Below, piece after piece: positions 1 through 13,319 of a stretch of DNA of 64,000 nt (position 1 is the first letter of the stretch; every line of letters starts with the position of its first letter). Source of the DNA: Gyrodactylus bullatarudis (lineage: Eukaryota > Platyhelminthes > Monogenea > Gyrodactylidea > Gyrodactylidae). The DNA lies in NCBI GenBank assembly GCA_012064415.1, contig SSNU01000147.1, forward strand, positions 70,117 through 134,116. The letters are read 5' to 3'. Below the pieces are notes generated by a model. The model worked only from the letters and a program-made list of their open reading frames with translations, was not told the DNA's origin and made no database searches. A program made the translations under genes and the position numbers.

Positions 1-1854
1 ATTGTTAAAATGAGAAACCTTGAGTCAAAAAGGCGAATACACCTAGGCATATCATACCAGATCAAGCTTCACTATGTAAAATTTCTGATTAAACTATGAT
101 TCAAATAAACTTTATTGTAAAACTAAACTGAGATTTTATCTATTCAACTTTGAGCTGCAATTTTTTATTGATTAGAGAGTGGAAGAATGATAGAAGGAAG
201 ATTTTCAGGATCAAAATTAGACAAGAAAGCCTAAATTATTGAAATTCATTGATCTTGGAATAGTAAAAATGATCAGGAGATGAAAAAATCAACTCCTAAC
301 CTAAAATAATGAAGTTGATCACATTAGAACAGATTTTTTTCTCTCTGATCTTCGCTCTCTCATTTTAAAATCAATGAAAACATTCAGCTTAAAAATATTT
401 TTTTTCCAATTGTTAAAGTTTTAGTAGAATTCTCAAAAAATCTTCGAAAATATTCGAATTTTATGATAAAAAATCGCAATCTTTTTAAAATATTCTAGAT
501 TTCCAACTCTATTTCAATTATTGAATTATTTTATAGAGAAGGTATATATAGCTTCCTGGTCTTTCCATGGAAATTTAAAATTATTCTCTATTTTTGTATA
601 AAACCTAGGTGACCTAGATTTTTCAATTGATAAAAAAGACAACAGATTTATTTAAATAAATAGAATACTGAATAGCTTTTGTAATATTCTTTCAAAGGCA
701 ATGACAATGTCTGATCTACATAATTCAATAAATAATAATTAAAGAAATGTTCATACCAAAAATATATCTACATAGATATTTACTTCCTTTAAGTGTCATA
801 ATTAAAGTTAAAGACAAGTAAACTTGGAGAATACATAAAAATTAAATCATCCTCAATGGCTATGGTTGTAGTTAGTTCCTTTGTGATTTGAGGAAATTGC
901 TTTATGCTTTTGATTATAGAAATAAAAATTGTTTTTCTGTCTAATCAGAAGACATGGTAAATTCATTCGGCTTGGATCATAAATTCTACATTGAATTCCT
1001 CTCCAAATTCTTTGCAAACTTCAAGATTGAATGTTCAACTCTTTCTGTCTTGGTGCAATCAAATCTGTAAGTCAAACGATTTACCATACAGACTGGATGA
1101 GACTTAAGTTTAAATATAAAAAAGTAGTAGTTTTCATGTTAGGATTCCTAACTTAGGAAACCTTATATTGAGTCTTGAATGTAATGTAAATGAAGGAATA
1201 ACATTCAATCTAGAACTTTTTAGGTTCTCGTCTTTGAACCTTCATAAATCTTGAATGATAGAATAAGCATCGAATAAGGCTAATTTTATGATGAAAGCAT
1301 AGAAAACAAGCTTGTTTTAAGTTACGCAAAATTAATAAAAATCGGTATAACGATTGAATGAGTAAAAGAATAAGGCAATACGGAAATTTCAGCTCAAGAT
1401 ATAGAAAAATAACTAAGTAAGTATTATAATAAAAATATCTTATTATTCTAAAGGTAAGAAGATAATATTTGTCAAGAATCTTAGCCCAAGATTAATAAAA
1501 ATGAGAAATCTAACGAAAGATACGCATTAAAAATAAAATTAGGCTTAACAATGTGCCGATGGACATGTATATGTCCATTTTCCAATTTTTTTTAACCTTC
1601 ATAACTCTACCAGTTTGATAGGTTTCCGGATCAATTAAAGTTTAAATTGAAGACCACAATGTGAACTTGTATTAGTAATATTTTTGGCCATATAACTTGG
1701 TATAGCTAAATTTTGGTTTTTATAAAAATTGTGAAATAGTCTCGGCACCAAAAGGGTCAAGTTAACATTTCAGCAACCGATTTTTTTAGAAGCTAAAAGA
1801 TATTTTCTCTATTCATCTAGTGTTGGTGAAATAATTCTTATACATCAACAATCT
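1..1854. other. gene-free AT-rich stretch
   Basis: I see no reading frame with family resemblance and no RNA gene here. The minus-strand CCDC146-like gene runs towards this end and its last exons were not found, so this stretch may be intron of that gene. A short segment near 130-300 resembles the arms of the family A fold-back repeat seen at 8.7 kb and 63.4 kb. Confidence 0.5.
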
Positions 1855-2195
1855 TCGAAATCTATGAAGACTACTCAAATGACTCCCTGATAGTCTTGAG
1901 ACTCCCTAGTTAGCTAGAGAATCTGGAAACTCGGTTTCTAGAATCCCTATTCGAGTTATTCATAGTTACAGGGAATCTAGAAACTCTAGAAAGTCTTAAG
2001 AATCCCTAAATTTCTAGGGAATCTGAAAACCATAGGGAATTTAGCAACTTTTTAGAATAAATTTTAGCTATCAATAGCCCGATCTTTAATTTTTAAAAGA
2101 TTTTTAATTCCCTTGGGACTCTTAAGACTTTCCGAGTTTCTAGATTTCCTATCATGCTAAAGATTCTAGAAACTGAGTTTGCAGATTCACTGTAG
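1855..2195. repeat. imperfect inverted repeat, 'gatagtcttgagactccc' family
   Basis: The left side carries repeated short units of the type GTCTTGAGACTCCCTAG and GAATCTGGAAACTC. The right side (about 2110-2190) carries the same units in reverse complement. The same words recur at 52.2-52.56 kb and near the ends of the TIR elements at 6.0 and 20.7-21.8 kb. I infer a decayed, non-autonomous DNA element; the boundaries are approximate. Confidence 0.4.
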
Positions 2196-2754
2196 CATAT
2201 TTTTTGAATGGTGTTTGGTCCGAACCGATGAAAATAAAGCTTTATTCACGAAAACATCTTTTCTCCAGGTCAACAACCCAAAAAAATAATTGATTATCAT
2301 GAAGAAAAAATTAAAGAATCCACCTCTATTGGAATATTATTTGATCTTGCTATAGAATACTACTCCTGTATGGCAATATCTCTTGCAATCAATACCAACC
2401 AAAAGACACAGAGTGGAAGGATAAACAAGCTTGAAAGCCTTCATTTTTCATTTATTGGTTGTGATAATTATATGCTTACCTTTGTTATGGATCCCACAGA
2501 AATCGATAATGTCAAGGCAAATAGAGTGAATCCATACAACAGACACATTTTCTTTCTATCATTGTTCCTAGGTTGAAAAAATCCAGATTATTTTTGTTGA
2601 GATGAAATAAAAATTAAAATGGTTTTTATTGTTCTCTCAGGGAGACTAATAAAAATCTTGGTTAATCGCTTTACAAATGCAAAATGGAAATTTGGATTTT
2701 TCTTTGAAATTAGTTTTATCTATACAGTGATTTATGATGAGATAGCAGTTAATA

Positions 2755-3385
2755 GACTAGGACGAAATTTTCCAAAATTACTAAAATTGCCTCTCGATAT
2801 AAATAAATATTTATTGTCAAATTATATCATGAACAAAAGAAAAGTATTTCAAAAATTCTCAAGATATTCAAAAATATGATTAATTTAATCTTAGAGTATT
2901 TCAACATCCTGCAACCAAGTTTCGCTTCAAGAAGGACAAAATTATGAAAAAAAATTATATTCTCTTCACCGATCAGAATTGTAGTTTTCATGGAAAATGA
3001 GAGAAATTTCATATTTATCAATTGAAACAAACAATTTCAATAGGATTTAAATCATTATTGCAACTAATGAAACTGCATGTAATTTTATGCAATTAAAAAT
3101 AGTTTTAAACTATTTTAGGAATTAAATGATTTTTTATATTTTGGATTTTCAATATAAAAGACATTTTTAATGAAAATATAAATTTAGAGAGTATTGAATA
3201 ATATGAATTCAAGTTCAGTGAGATTAAAAGATCAAAAAAACGTTTTTAATTTGAAAATTCTGTTCATCTTATTCCAGGAGCATGCAAATCATTTTTTGAA
3301 GCGAAACTTGGTTGCAGGATGTTGAAATACTCTAAGATAAATTTTATTATACCGATGGCCGATTTAGTAATTTTGAAATAAGTCT
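2755..3385. repeat. fold-back element, family B
   Basis: This is a long imperfect palindrome. The strongest arms are about 2890-2935 and 3290-3345, which share the core CATCCTGCAACCAAGTTTCG in opposite orientation. The outer ends (a GACGAAATTTT...ACTAAAATTGCC-type sequence and its reverse complement) match the outer ends of the repeat at 62.31-62.76 kb, so these are two copies of one family. No protein is encoded. The short ORFs here are by-products of the palindrome. Confidence 0.65.
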
Positions 3386-3394
3386 AATAATTAG

Positions 3395-3861
3395 CCCTTA
3401 AAGTCCCAGAGAATTTTTTTTCATGACTTGCATTCAATCTTTTTTCTATCCTATGGTTTTTTTAATGCAATTACTTTTGGTTCGAAGGTTATCGATCAAA
3501 AATGGGTCAGCTTTTGATCCAAAAACAGGCTATTTTTGTAGCTTTAGCAGATAGAGTTCAGGTGATTGCATATTTGAATTCTAGAGGTATGATTCATAGA
3601 TAAAAGTTATCTTACTTTTTACCTATGACACTGGGAAGAAGGTTTTCAAAAAAACGTTTTAAACAGAAATTAATTTTTTGAAAAAAATCAACTCTCTTTT
3701 AGTTAGTATAGCACGATTTTGAAGAATGATTGAGCCAAATTCTTTGCGTATTCCAGGAGATTAATAAATTTCCTATCGAATGTATTTTCTGATGCTTGAA
3801 TGAATAATAATGAGTTGCTAAAATAACGTTTGATAGAACTATCACTCTGGGAGTTTAAGGG
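3395..3861. mobile_element. TTAA-type MITE (piggyBac-like ends), decayed
   Basis: The ends read CCCTTAAAGTCCC at the left and the reverse complement GGGAGTTTAAGGG (one mismatch) at the right. They are flanked by TTAG and TTAT in place of the TTAA duplication of piggyBac-type elements. The inner words, such as TTTTTTTCATGAC behind the left end, match the clean copy at 10298-10797. It is non-autonomous: no transposase is visible. Confidence 0.55.
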
Positions 3862-6009
3862 TTATGCTGTAGTTGAAATGATAAGAAACATAAAAAATGC
3901 ACGTTAATTAAAGCATTTCCATCCAATGCTCAAATGATCAGAAGAAATGTAGTTTATATAATTTGAAAGTTTTCTTCATTATTGATCGAGAGAGCTTTTA
4001 AGAAATGAACTGTAATGAATAGAATTAGAGGAGAGATGATTTTTGTGAAATATTCAAGTGATAGAACTTTGTCTTTTATTTCATTGAAAAGTCTTCCTGC
4101 ATTTAAAGAAGATGTAGGGTATTTTATAATAATTTCCGTTTTAAGTATCTTTGAGGTGTTCGATTGTTGTAATTGACTCGGATTTATGAGAGCTCTTCAG
4201 ACGAATGAAAAAACTGACACTTTCTAACAGCTAGGTGATCAAATTTCAAAAGGCACAATTTCACCGGTTTAACCCGGTTCAAGCCCCAGCGGTTCATCTA
4301 TGGTATAAAAAATTCGTAAATAATATAAAGAATTTTTTTTTTGAAAAACCACTTACTGAGATCGAAGAGAAAAAAGAAAGAAACTTTTATCGAGAAACCA
4401 TACTCGTAGAATTCAAATATATTATTAGTAAGAACATATAAAGGTAATAACTTATTACCTTTATGCCATCTCTTGAATTAAAAAAGTTAACCATTTTCAA
4501 GGTCTAAAAAATGGTCTTTTTTGGGAAAATATCTTTTGAAATATTTCATTATAATTAAAAATATAAAAATACTCTCCTTATCGTAATAATCTGTAATTTT
4601 AAAATTAGTCAAAATATTCTTCCAGATCTATCTGAACGAAAAAAACTGTCAAACAATTGATTTTGAACCATTATCTGATTGAATGGTACAAATTCCACAA
4701 GAGATTTATCGAGTTCAGGGAGATCATATTTTGGATCTTTGTCCAGTTTTGCTGGCATATAAAAGAAGAATATCGGTGAACAAGAGATCATATCGCAAAT
4801 ATTGCTGAGGTATAATGCTAGCCAATCTATCCAACCCATTAGACAATCAGCTTAAAGGTCAAACTTTTGGTTTTTCTATTTTTAATCAATCATCAATACT
4901 TGTAAATTGTAAATATCTTTTTCCTGTTGTTTATTCACATGTGAATAGACGAAATTTTTACACTGTGTGTATTATTGTATAATTTCCCTGAAAAGATTTG
5001 AAATCATAATGCAATGATGAAACATTTGTCAAAGTGTGATTGAAACAAACAAATAAAAAAAGCTAATTAGTAGGAAGATTTAGCCTCGATTTTTTCATCA
5101 AAAATTTCAATGTGTAAAAGATTTTCTGGAATCCTACTCATGTTGCCCACTTTTACGATTTGAAGAAAAAAATTCAAAAAAATAATTTTTAGTGAAAAAT
5201 AAGGTCAATTTTTCTATTGATAAGAAAAAGCCTTTTTCCTTTACACTTTACTCATTGAAGAGTTGTTGGATGATAAATTCTAAAGGCAAAAAGAAGGGGA
5301 AATTTTTTAAATCTCCAATGGAAGAAAGAAATGAATGAAATTTATTTCTCTGCTGTCTTAGACTAATCTATAAATTTTTAGTGATATATAATTTTTAAAT
5401 CAAAATTTTACATTTTAGTTTCCTAAAAAATTTTTTTTTAGTCTACGATATTTATTTCTTTTGAATTTATCTTCGTACATTTTCTATCGTGAGCCAGTAA
5501 TAAGGTTTTTATGCATAGTCAATAGGAGTAGATTCCAGGAATTCAATTTTGCTAATTTTGAAACGCCTGGCCGTAGAAGTTATTTAGTGGTGTAAAATAT
5601 TTCGAATTGTGTTAAAATTTTTCAAAAATATTTATTTCCAAAGTAGTGACATAATAGAACCGAAGTTTCATTTTTAGGCGTTCAAAAGCAAAAAGATGGT
5701 CTGACTACTGACAAGTGAACTTTGTTATTCTGAGGTTTCTGTTTTATTTTTCATATTTTCCTTACAAAAGTAATTGCAATAGTAAATACAAATAGAAAAA
5801 AGACCTTTTGTGGAAAAATATTCTGATAAAATAAGAATTGAGAAATTTTCTTTTGAAGTTAATGTAAAAATGTCACAAGTAAATATAAGATTTAGATATC
5901 ATTTTATATATCATTAGAATCATTTCAAGAAATTGAATTAGACCTAGGCTGAAAATTGGAGATTTGAAAAATCTTCTCCTAATAGTCAAGCTCTATGATG
6001 ATACAAGTC
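3862..6009. other. gene-free stretch
   Basis: No gene seen. A piece of about 150 bp near 5090-5240 matches the outer arm of the family A fold-back repeat ('tggaatcctactcatgttgcccacttttac' type words). A T-arm-like sequence, GGTTCAAGCCC, lies near 4277 but without a matching tRNA body. Confidence 0.5.
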
Positions 6010-6780
6010 ATCATGATGATATTGTTACCGTTAATCTTGTTACTCTTGATAGTCTTAAGACTAACGGAATAGTTTGATAAACTTGTTACCAAGTTAAACA
6101 AGATATTCAGCTATAAATTATAGTTTGCTGATCTTGATTCTCGGTAATAAGTTTGGCTGACTGAAATAAATTTGAATTAAATGAGGCATTGTTTAAGGCA
6201 ATAAAGATTTTTTATCAGACAATCCAATTGTGTAGGGTCTGAAATTGAGACAGTGCAATGCGAAACTCATGGATTCGAGAGAATAAGACGTATCAAGTGT
6301 TGAAATTCAACCAACAGTATTAATTTTACGTAAGGATTTTATCTCAATAGTTCGTCAAATTTGTTACCGAGTTTCAGGAATAACTAGTTAGTGATCTTAT
6401 TATAAATTTCTTCTCATCACGTATTTTCATTTGTTGATTCTCGCCTATTCTTTAAATGAGGAATATTTGAAGGACTACTTTTTTACTATTTGAAGCCATC
6501 TGGACTTTTTCTGATAGTATGCAGAAATTCATATTTCGATCTCAAACTCAATATTCTTGAAGCCTAGTAAAAAATTTTACGAACTATTCAGCTAAAATTA
6601 TATAAAAAGTTCCAATCAGGGACCTTACAATTATTTTCGAAAAATTTGATTCAGTTAACCAAACTTATGACCGAGTATCAAATTCAACAAACTACATTAT
6701 ATTGCTAAATAAAGTTGGGAATCTATGATTTTTACAGTAAATCTTGAAACAAGATTAACGGTAACAATATCATGGTGGGA
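6010..6780. mobile_element. TIR element, 'GATATTGTTACCGTTAATC' family
   Basis: The left end (about 6018-6060) and right end (about 6745-6778) are reverse complements around the words GATATTGTTACCGTTAATC and GATTAACGGTAACAATATC. The same terminal sequence occurs near 21750-21785, next to an integrase-type remnant, which suggests a shared transposon family. The interior encodes nothing I recognise. Confidence 0.55.
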
Positions 6781-8725
6781 AAGATATTTCCTCCCCTTGT
6801 AATAGTTAAGTTTCATTAAAACTAAAACTATAAATTTTAAGGACACTCTAAGATACCTAGATGTTTCAACAACCAGATTCCCGAACACTACAGAGGCAAC
6901 CCGACAGCATAGAGCAATGCAGAACTCTTTCAAGAATGGCTGGACAATCCTGGGAGAAATATTCTTCTTCTTTTGGATAATGTAAATCAAATTTCTCGTA
7001 ACTACATGAACAATACAATTTAATAAATTTAAATCTTCTCCATTCTCATATTTTTCTGAAATTATTCAACATCTGGTCTATTTTTGCGTCATACACCGAT
7101 GATTCATTTGTTTGTTTTGGAGGTACAACAAGTCCTCTGTCGGTTTGGAAGTTAGGAAACAATTAGATTTTAAATCTTAAGATAAATTTCCCTAGGATCT
7201 TTAAAGTTGATTCGAGGGAAAACCATGATTGAGAAAATATTAAAATACTAGACTGATCGATTCAGCCAATAAAGCTCTTTCGGATGGTATGTTTTTATAT
7301 GAAATTTAATTTTTAGAGCATTTCATTCATGGTTAAAATTTACTTTTAAGTAGTTGGAGAATTATTTCTTAGATTTTAAAAATGGATAGAGAGGAAGGTA
7401 CCCTTTGGCACATCTACTACACAGGTCAGCCTTTAACCTACTTGGGAGATAGCTTGCTTAGACATTATAAAGTTAAACTTTAGAGAAGGCTTGTTATTTG
7501 ATTACAAATATGTGGGATTTCTGTACAAGAAAAAAAATTTCTCAACTTATTTTTTGTTTATACCTGAAGTCAGATTGTGGAAATTTTCGGAATCTGAATT
7601 TGAGCCCTAGGCAGTAACTAAGGGTCAATCTGGGTATTTTGACTTATTCATGGGTGGAAAAAAAGTTTTATCAACATTTGAATACAAAAAATTTAGTTTC
7701 TACTTGTAATCTGATGAGACAGCGTTTTTATTTTCGAATGGTCAACTCTTTCAGTTTAATTTATTGATCATTGATTTTATGTCTCCTTCAGATCTTGCCT
7801 CAAATAAAAACTAGAGGATGCTTTATTTTTCTCCCTTTAAAAAGAAGAAAGAATAGTTGATAGAAATCTGAAAAAAAGAAATACAAAAAATATTTCTTGT
7901 TTGTTTTACTGAATGAACAAATTCTACTTCTCGATGTTTGCATTGAATTTTTTTTTCTCTTTCAACCTAGGTAGGCTTAGAATTTGGAAATATCAACTAT
8001 CACTTATTTTTAAAGGAAATATTGACACTAAAAGATTTCTTGACCAACTAATTTATTTTTCAATTTGACACAGCTTGTTGTAACATGTCCTAGATTTAGG
8101 GAAAATTCGAACATAATTTAATTCCTAAGTATGTATGTATTATAGCTGTTTTGATTAAAAATTTTTTTCACTTTCAATGATCTGAAAAGAAAACTTTCAT
8201 TCATCTTATATCACTTTATTGTTTTCTGTATTGAAACTCAAAATATATCTTTATTTGGAAGTGATAGTTTTTGCCATTTCTAGCCTAGGTCAGAATCTGA
8301 ATGTGTTCTTTAGGAGAATTTGAATAATATAAAAAATAATTATATTCCTAGTCGATTGGTGATACTGAAAAATAACGTTTGATTCCTCTCACACCTTGAA
8401 ATCAACAAAATGGATAAATCGCGTTAAATCTCAACAGAATGTTTCAAAATATTTCTTAAATTTATTTTTCTTAAATCAGTGAAAGTGTTTCTTTTGGTAG
8501 GTTACTAAATCGGTTATCAAAACACCTTGATAAAAGAAATTAATTACCAAATTCATTGAGAATAGCTTTTGAAAGAATCTATTCAAATTAACATGATGGC
8601 AAATGTATTGAACTTAATTTCAGCTATTTTTATCCTAATCATTTTCAACAATAATTATAATTAAGATTAATGTAAATAATTTACTAGTTTTAGTCTAGTG
8701 TCGAGATAGTTTTATGACTAGCCTC
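6781..8725. other. gene-free stretch
   Basis: No ORF with family resemblance, RNA gene or clear transposon end was found in this segment. Confidence 0.5.
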
Positions 8726-9290
8726 AAATCAAAAAAAAATTTAGCTCAAAGTTCATGAAAGTGAAAATTTAGCGCCTACCCCTACTTTTATGAGTGGAAG
8801 AAAAAAATCTGGAAAAATTTTTAATGAAAAATATGTTCATTTTAAAAATTTTGATTTTGCACCAAAATCCCATTTTTTCGAACTTTGAACTGAAATTTTT
8901 TATTGATTTCAAAGTGAGAGAGTGATCAAAAGTTGACAGGATCAAAATAAGACAAGAAAGCCAAATATATTGAACCTGTTCTAATGCAAGACTTTATTAT
9001 CGTTTGGGTGTCAGATTTCGATTTTTTGATCATTTTCACTATTTTAAAATTAATAAATATTATAATAAAATCATTTCTATTGAAACATCTTATTTTAATT
9101 GAAACACAGTGAATTTTCACATTTTCACAAAAACTCACTTTTTTCTAAATTTATAGAAATCACTTGCTGCATTCTGATGGGTCGAGATAAATAATACTTA
9201 ATTAGGGGGTAAATATTCGTGTTTTAATAAAAATAAGATGTTTCAATAGAAATATTTTTACTGTATTATTCAAGAAGAGGGATAGAAATT
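8726..9290. repeat. fold-back repeat, family A copy (partial)
   Basis: It contains the family A words TTTTTTCGAACTTTGAACTG, 'gtgagagagtgatcaaaag' and the 'caggatcaaaataagacaagaaagc' core seen in complete copies at 38-39 kb and 63.4 kb. A further inverted pair (9066-9092 against 9222-9250) forms a smaller palindrome at its right side. Boundaries are approximate. Confidence 0.55.
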
Positions 9291-10293
9291 CTTCATTCAT
9301 TTACACTCCAATTACTTAAGGAAGAAAAAAGAAATTAAATTTTGGAGAGATTCTGAAAAGAAATGGTGGAAAAAGATTTTTTCGTTGAAAATGGGTCAAA
9401 ATGAATTTCTATAAATCCATTTAATTTGCATTGGCATTTCCTTACAAAATCTCTTCAAGCTCTTTCATTTTCATCAAGTTCTAAGATACTATTTATGAGA
9501 ATAATAGGAAAAAACATTCCGGTCCATAAATCCCGTTAAAAAAAGGATTTCAATAGGATTAAAAGCAATAAATTTTCTGATTATAAAAAAATATAAATCA
9601 ACAAAATTATTTTTTAGTGAAATTATTCGATTTAAATTACTTCCAAATATTGTATCGTTTAATTTTAAAAAATGAAAAGTTTATGCTTTTACGACCTCTC
9701 AATACAATTTTGATTTGGCGATAAATATCAAATCGATATTATCGGTTATTTAAATTTATTAAAGTGTGGGCTTTTAGAAAGGAAAAATCCCAATCTTTAT
9801 TCATAATTAAGTTTTAACGGGGTTTTACAAAGATGTTTTTTAGACGAAATTATCTTAACAGATTCGGTCTCATATTTGTAATTCTTGGTACCTGTAAAAG
9901 ATTCTCCTTTAGATGTATCGTGATTTATTCATCCCTGATATTAAAAAATATTTTACCGGGATAATTACAAAAAGTAGAGTCTTCTTGATGAAATTTTCAA
10001 AAAGCAGAAGATCTATTCAGAGTAATTGCAAAAAATAGAAGAGTATTAGGAAATTTTCATTCAATACAAATTTCACACTATTCACGCTTCTGCATACTGA
10101 TAAATGTTTAGTTTGGTGAAATAATCCATCGTCGCTTTTGTAGAATTTAAAGATTAACTGACACATCTTACTCGATAGTATCCTGAGAAATATTCAGACG
10201 GTTTATAATTCTTACTAACTTTTTCGGAAAATTCATCATGAAAGAGAATTCTAGGTCATTTGAAATAAGTAAATTATAAAGGTATTGTAACCC
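9291..10293. other. gene-free stretch
   Basis: No gene seen. A weak inverted pair links about 9525 (ATCCCGTTAAAAA) with about 9815 (TTTTAACGGGG). It may be the ends of an old insertion. Confidence 0.4.
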
Positions 10294-10297
10294 TTAA

Positions 10298-10797
10298 CCC
10301 TTCATGTCCCAAATAATTTTTTTCATGACATAAATGAGAAAATTACGCTGATTCTGAATATGAATTCCTTTATGTAAGCCGACTTATCATTTCAAAGATA
10401 CTGGAGGTTAAAATAGGCATTTTTTGGATCTAAAACCATTTATCTTCTAAACTATAAGAGATATCGAGCAGGCGATTGCATATTTGAACTCTACGGCTAT
10501 TGATTTACAGTTGAAATTTATTTAATTTTTTTCTAAGACCTCAGCAAATAGGTTTTAAAAAAAAACATTCTAAATATTTTTTAAATATTTGACAAAGTTT
10601 TCAAAAAATCTTCCTTCTTCAAGTGACTATGGTGTGCATCAGTGGACAGCTATCTTCATGGCTTATACATGATTTTGTAGCTTGATAAATTTCCTTTCTA
10701 ATGAGGGGTAAAAAAAAGTGTTTTAGGTATTTTTCAGTTAAAATTATTGCCCGAGAAAGAGTTGTGTTCCACTGGCGGAAGAATGGGACATGAAGGG
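10298..10797. mobile_element. TTAA-flanked MITE (piggyBac-like)
   Basis: A clean 500-bp element with perfect 13-bp terminal inverted repeats, CCCTTCATGTCCC and GGGACATGAAGGG. It is flanked on both sides by TTAA (10294-10297 and 10798-10801). TTAA target duplication and a CCCTT end are the hallmark of piggyBac-superfamily transposons. No transposase is encoded, so it must rely on one supplied elsewhere. Confidence 0.75.
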
Positions 10798-10801
10798 TTA
10801 A

Positions 10802-12765
10802 ATAGCCAAGGCAAATACAAAATGTTTCTAAATCTATTCTATTATATTGCAACGTGTACTCTAGTTACTTCTATTATTTGTAATATTAAAAAATAATACT
10901 TCTACTGAATAAAAAGTGTGTTCGAAAAACTTCTATCAAGTGTAAAGTTTATTATAAATACACTTCTATTGAATGAAAATGTCCTAATAATCTTCTATTT
11001 TTTGTGAATACTCTGAATAGACCTTCTGGTTATTGATGATTTATGTTCTGCTTTTTGAAGATTTCATCTAGAAGCTTCTACTTTTTTTAATAATCCGTAT
11101 TTTTCCTGATAAACACAGTTATTATTTGAACACCATTCAATCGAGGATTAAAAATTAAACGATCCTACCAAAATTTAATGTTCGATTCCAAAAGAAGCAA
11201 CTTGAAAATCCGTTTAAATTTTTATCAATGAAAACTTTTTGAACTGGGTAAAATCAATGTGTGTCCTATGATCTTGATTTCAAAAAATCCTCATCATTTT
11301 TGATTTTTTGAAGAAAACTTTGAGACTTTTGTAAAGAATCCATAAATCCCTATCTTCATATCATTCACTTATTTTTTCTTCAATTACACCTCAAAAAAAT
11401 TCTTAATGCAAATAAAGATACACACAAGAATAACCTTAAATGTATGTAGTTTGACCTATGAATAAAATTATTCCCAACTACTAATTCCAAGTAAGCAAAT
11501 TGAACACATGATGGATTTTTCAAAATTTTCCTGCGATTTTCAATAGATAAGAATGGAATTTTTTTCATGTTCATAGTTTTTTCCTAGGGAAAATGTTCGT
11601 TTTATTCTGTAAAAAAAACTTATCGATATTATCATTATTATTTACAAGAAAACACAAATATTGGATATATCAATTAAGAGAGCTAGAAAAAAGTAGTTCA
11701 ATATTTATTTATCCTTAATGAATGCAATAGAATGATAGGTTTTGTTTTGTAACTGTACCTGTATAAAGAAACTGAAAGTAATCCTCAATAATCCCTAAAC
11801 TAGAAGTTATAATATTTAAAAAATGAAATCCTTATCGTCGAATTGATTCGGAATATGTTTCTGGAAGTTTTACGAAATTCAGGCTATTATATCCTCGAAT
11901 ATTTGATAGGCCTAATTGAATAGGTAAATAAATGGAAATTTAGGCAGAAATCCACTATTCTCTCTTATCTAGAAATATTTAATAGCGATTGGATCCAGTG
12001 TTTAACTATCGATTTCGTCTCCAAATTATAGATTTTGATAATAAAAATATCTAGAAAATATACTTACCTATTTTTCACCGGAGCCATTGATGTTGGCTGT
12101 TTTGATCTCTTCATATTTTCCTCTGATTTTGTATCTTTTTCAAATAATAATAATTCAAGTCATTCATTTTTGATAATAAATCCAAATAGTAAATCTTTTA
12201 TGCAAAGATAAGGAGGACTCAACTCATTTTCTAGTTCAATGGTAGTCTAGAAGTATTTTTCCTCTGATAGCATTCCATATCTCTTTGCGTGAAACTTTAT
12301 TAAAAACGGGGCGAGAAATTTCTTTCTTATTGAGAAAAATTTTCATCCTTATCCAATAGGATTTACTCAATTCTGATTGGTCCAACAGAAACTCTTGAAT
12401 ATATTCATTAGGCCTGAAATATTAGTTTAATAATTCATTATTAACCATTCATCTTTTACGACTACTCATAAATGATTATAAAAGTTATACATCTTTGTTT
12501 GAATTCAGGGATCATCATCTTCTTTATTCATTGAGGCAGAGAGGAATTATTCATAAGTATTTCTTGTTCATTCTTGCAATTTATATTTTTTCTGATGTTC
12601 TTTCATCATATTTTACATCGGTACTTCATCTCTATTGTCTGATTCTTTGTATTTAAGATTAAGAATGATCTGAGAGAAATATTTTCTTGTCAATTTTAAT
12701 AAGCATAAATTTGTAGATTCAGGATCAGGGTCAAACTTCATGCTTATTAATTCTCACGTTCTTGT
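10802..12765. other. gene-free stretch
   Basis: No ORF with family resemblance, RNA gene or transposon end that I can support. Confidence 0.5.
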
Positions 12766-12767
12766 CG

Positions 12768-13170
12768 GATATATTACCTAAGGACCTAGAACGAAATATT
12801 TCTAGTTAACCTCTGTAAGTATAGGTAAGTATAGAAAACTTTAGGGCTAGGCCACAGGATATAGAAGTAATCCGAGTTGCATGGACGAGTGGATTGAGTA
12901 TTGAACTACAATTCGAGATGTCCTAGGTTCAAATCTCAGGTTGTGGCATACTGACGAGTACAAAAAGAGGACGAAACGCTCGTATATGTCTACCATATTT
13001 GTATACTTAGAAGTATACTTAAAGTGAGTTTCTTTCGTACCAGTCTCTCTAACATTCAGCGACATAAGCTAATCCATAAGACGTTTCTGTGGGATATATT
13101 ACCTAAGCACCTAAAACGAATTATTTCTAGTTAACCTTTGTAAGTATAGGTGCTGCACTATTCATTACTT
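12768..13170 (+). mobile_element. tRNA-headed SINE-like element with hammerhead ribozyme
   Basis: In order: a tRNA-like head at about 12877-12946, with an A-box-like TGGACGAGTGG and a B-box-like GGTTCAAATC; a hammerhead ribozyme at 12945-12994; then a body with the words CATTCAGCGACAT and GGGATATATTACCTAAGCACC; and a tail ending GTGCTGCACTATTCATTA. The body and tail are shared with the element at 56.8-57.25 kb. About 57 bp ('ggatatattacctaag..' to '..gtaagtatagg') appear as a direct repeat before the head (12768-12827) and in the body (about 13092-13151). The promoter-like boxes suggest RNA polymerase III transcription. Confidence 0.65.
12945..12994 (+). ncRNA. hammerhead ribozyme, type I (SINE-borne)
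   Basis: The conserved core CUGANGA is present as CTGACGA (12951-12957; position 7 may be any base) and GAAA is at 12973-12976. Stem I pairs CATA (12947-12950) with TATG (12985-12988). Stem II pairs GTAC with GGAC with one mismatch. Stem III is only A76-T83, C77-G82, G78-C81 with a 2-nt loop, which is too short to close well in a monomer. The predicted cut is after GTA (12984/12985). Very short stem III is known for hammerheads in Penelope-like elements and small retrozymes, which are thought to work better as dimers. Confidence 0.7.
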
Positions 13171-13319
13171 ATTAATTCTGTCAATCAATTTTTATTTTCA
13201 ATAGGTAAGATACCAAATGTTTTGACCCAATTTTAAATAAATCAGCAAGTTTTCATTTAATTTGAATATTCTCTACGATTCTTAGTAGAGTGGATCACTC
13301 CAGGATACCAAAAACATAT

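Noticed and set aside
4235..4441. ORF of 68 codons containing a T-arm-like GGTTCAAGCCC near 4277
   Set aside because: No cloverleaf can be completed around it and the protein resembles nothing. Treated as chance or a worn tRNA-derived piece.
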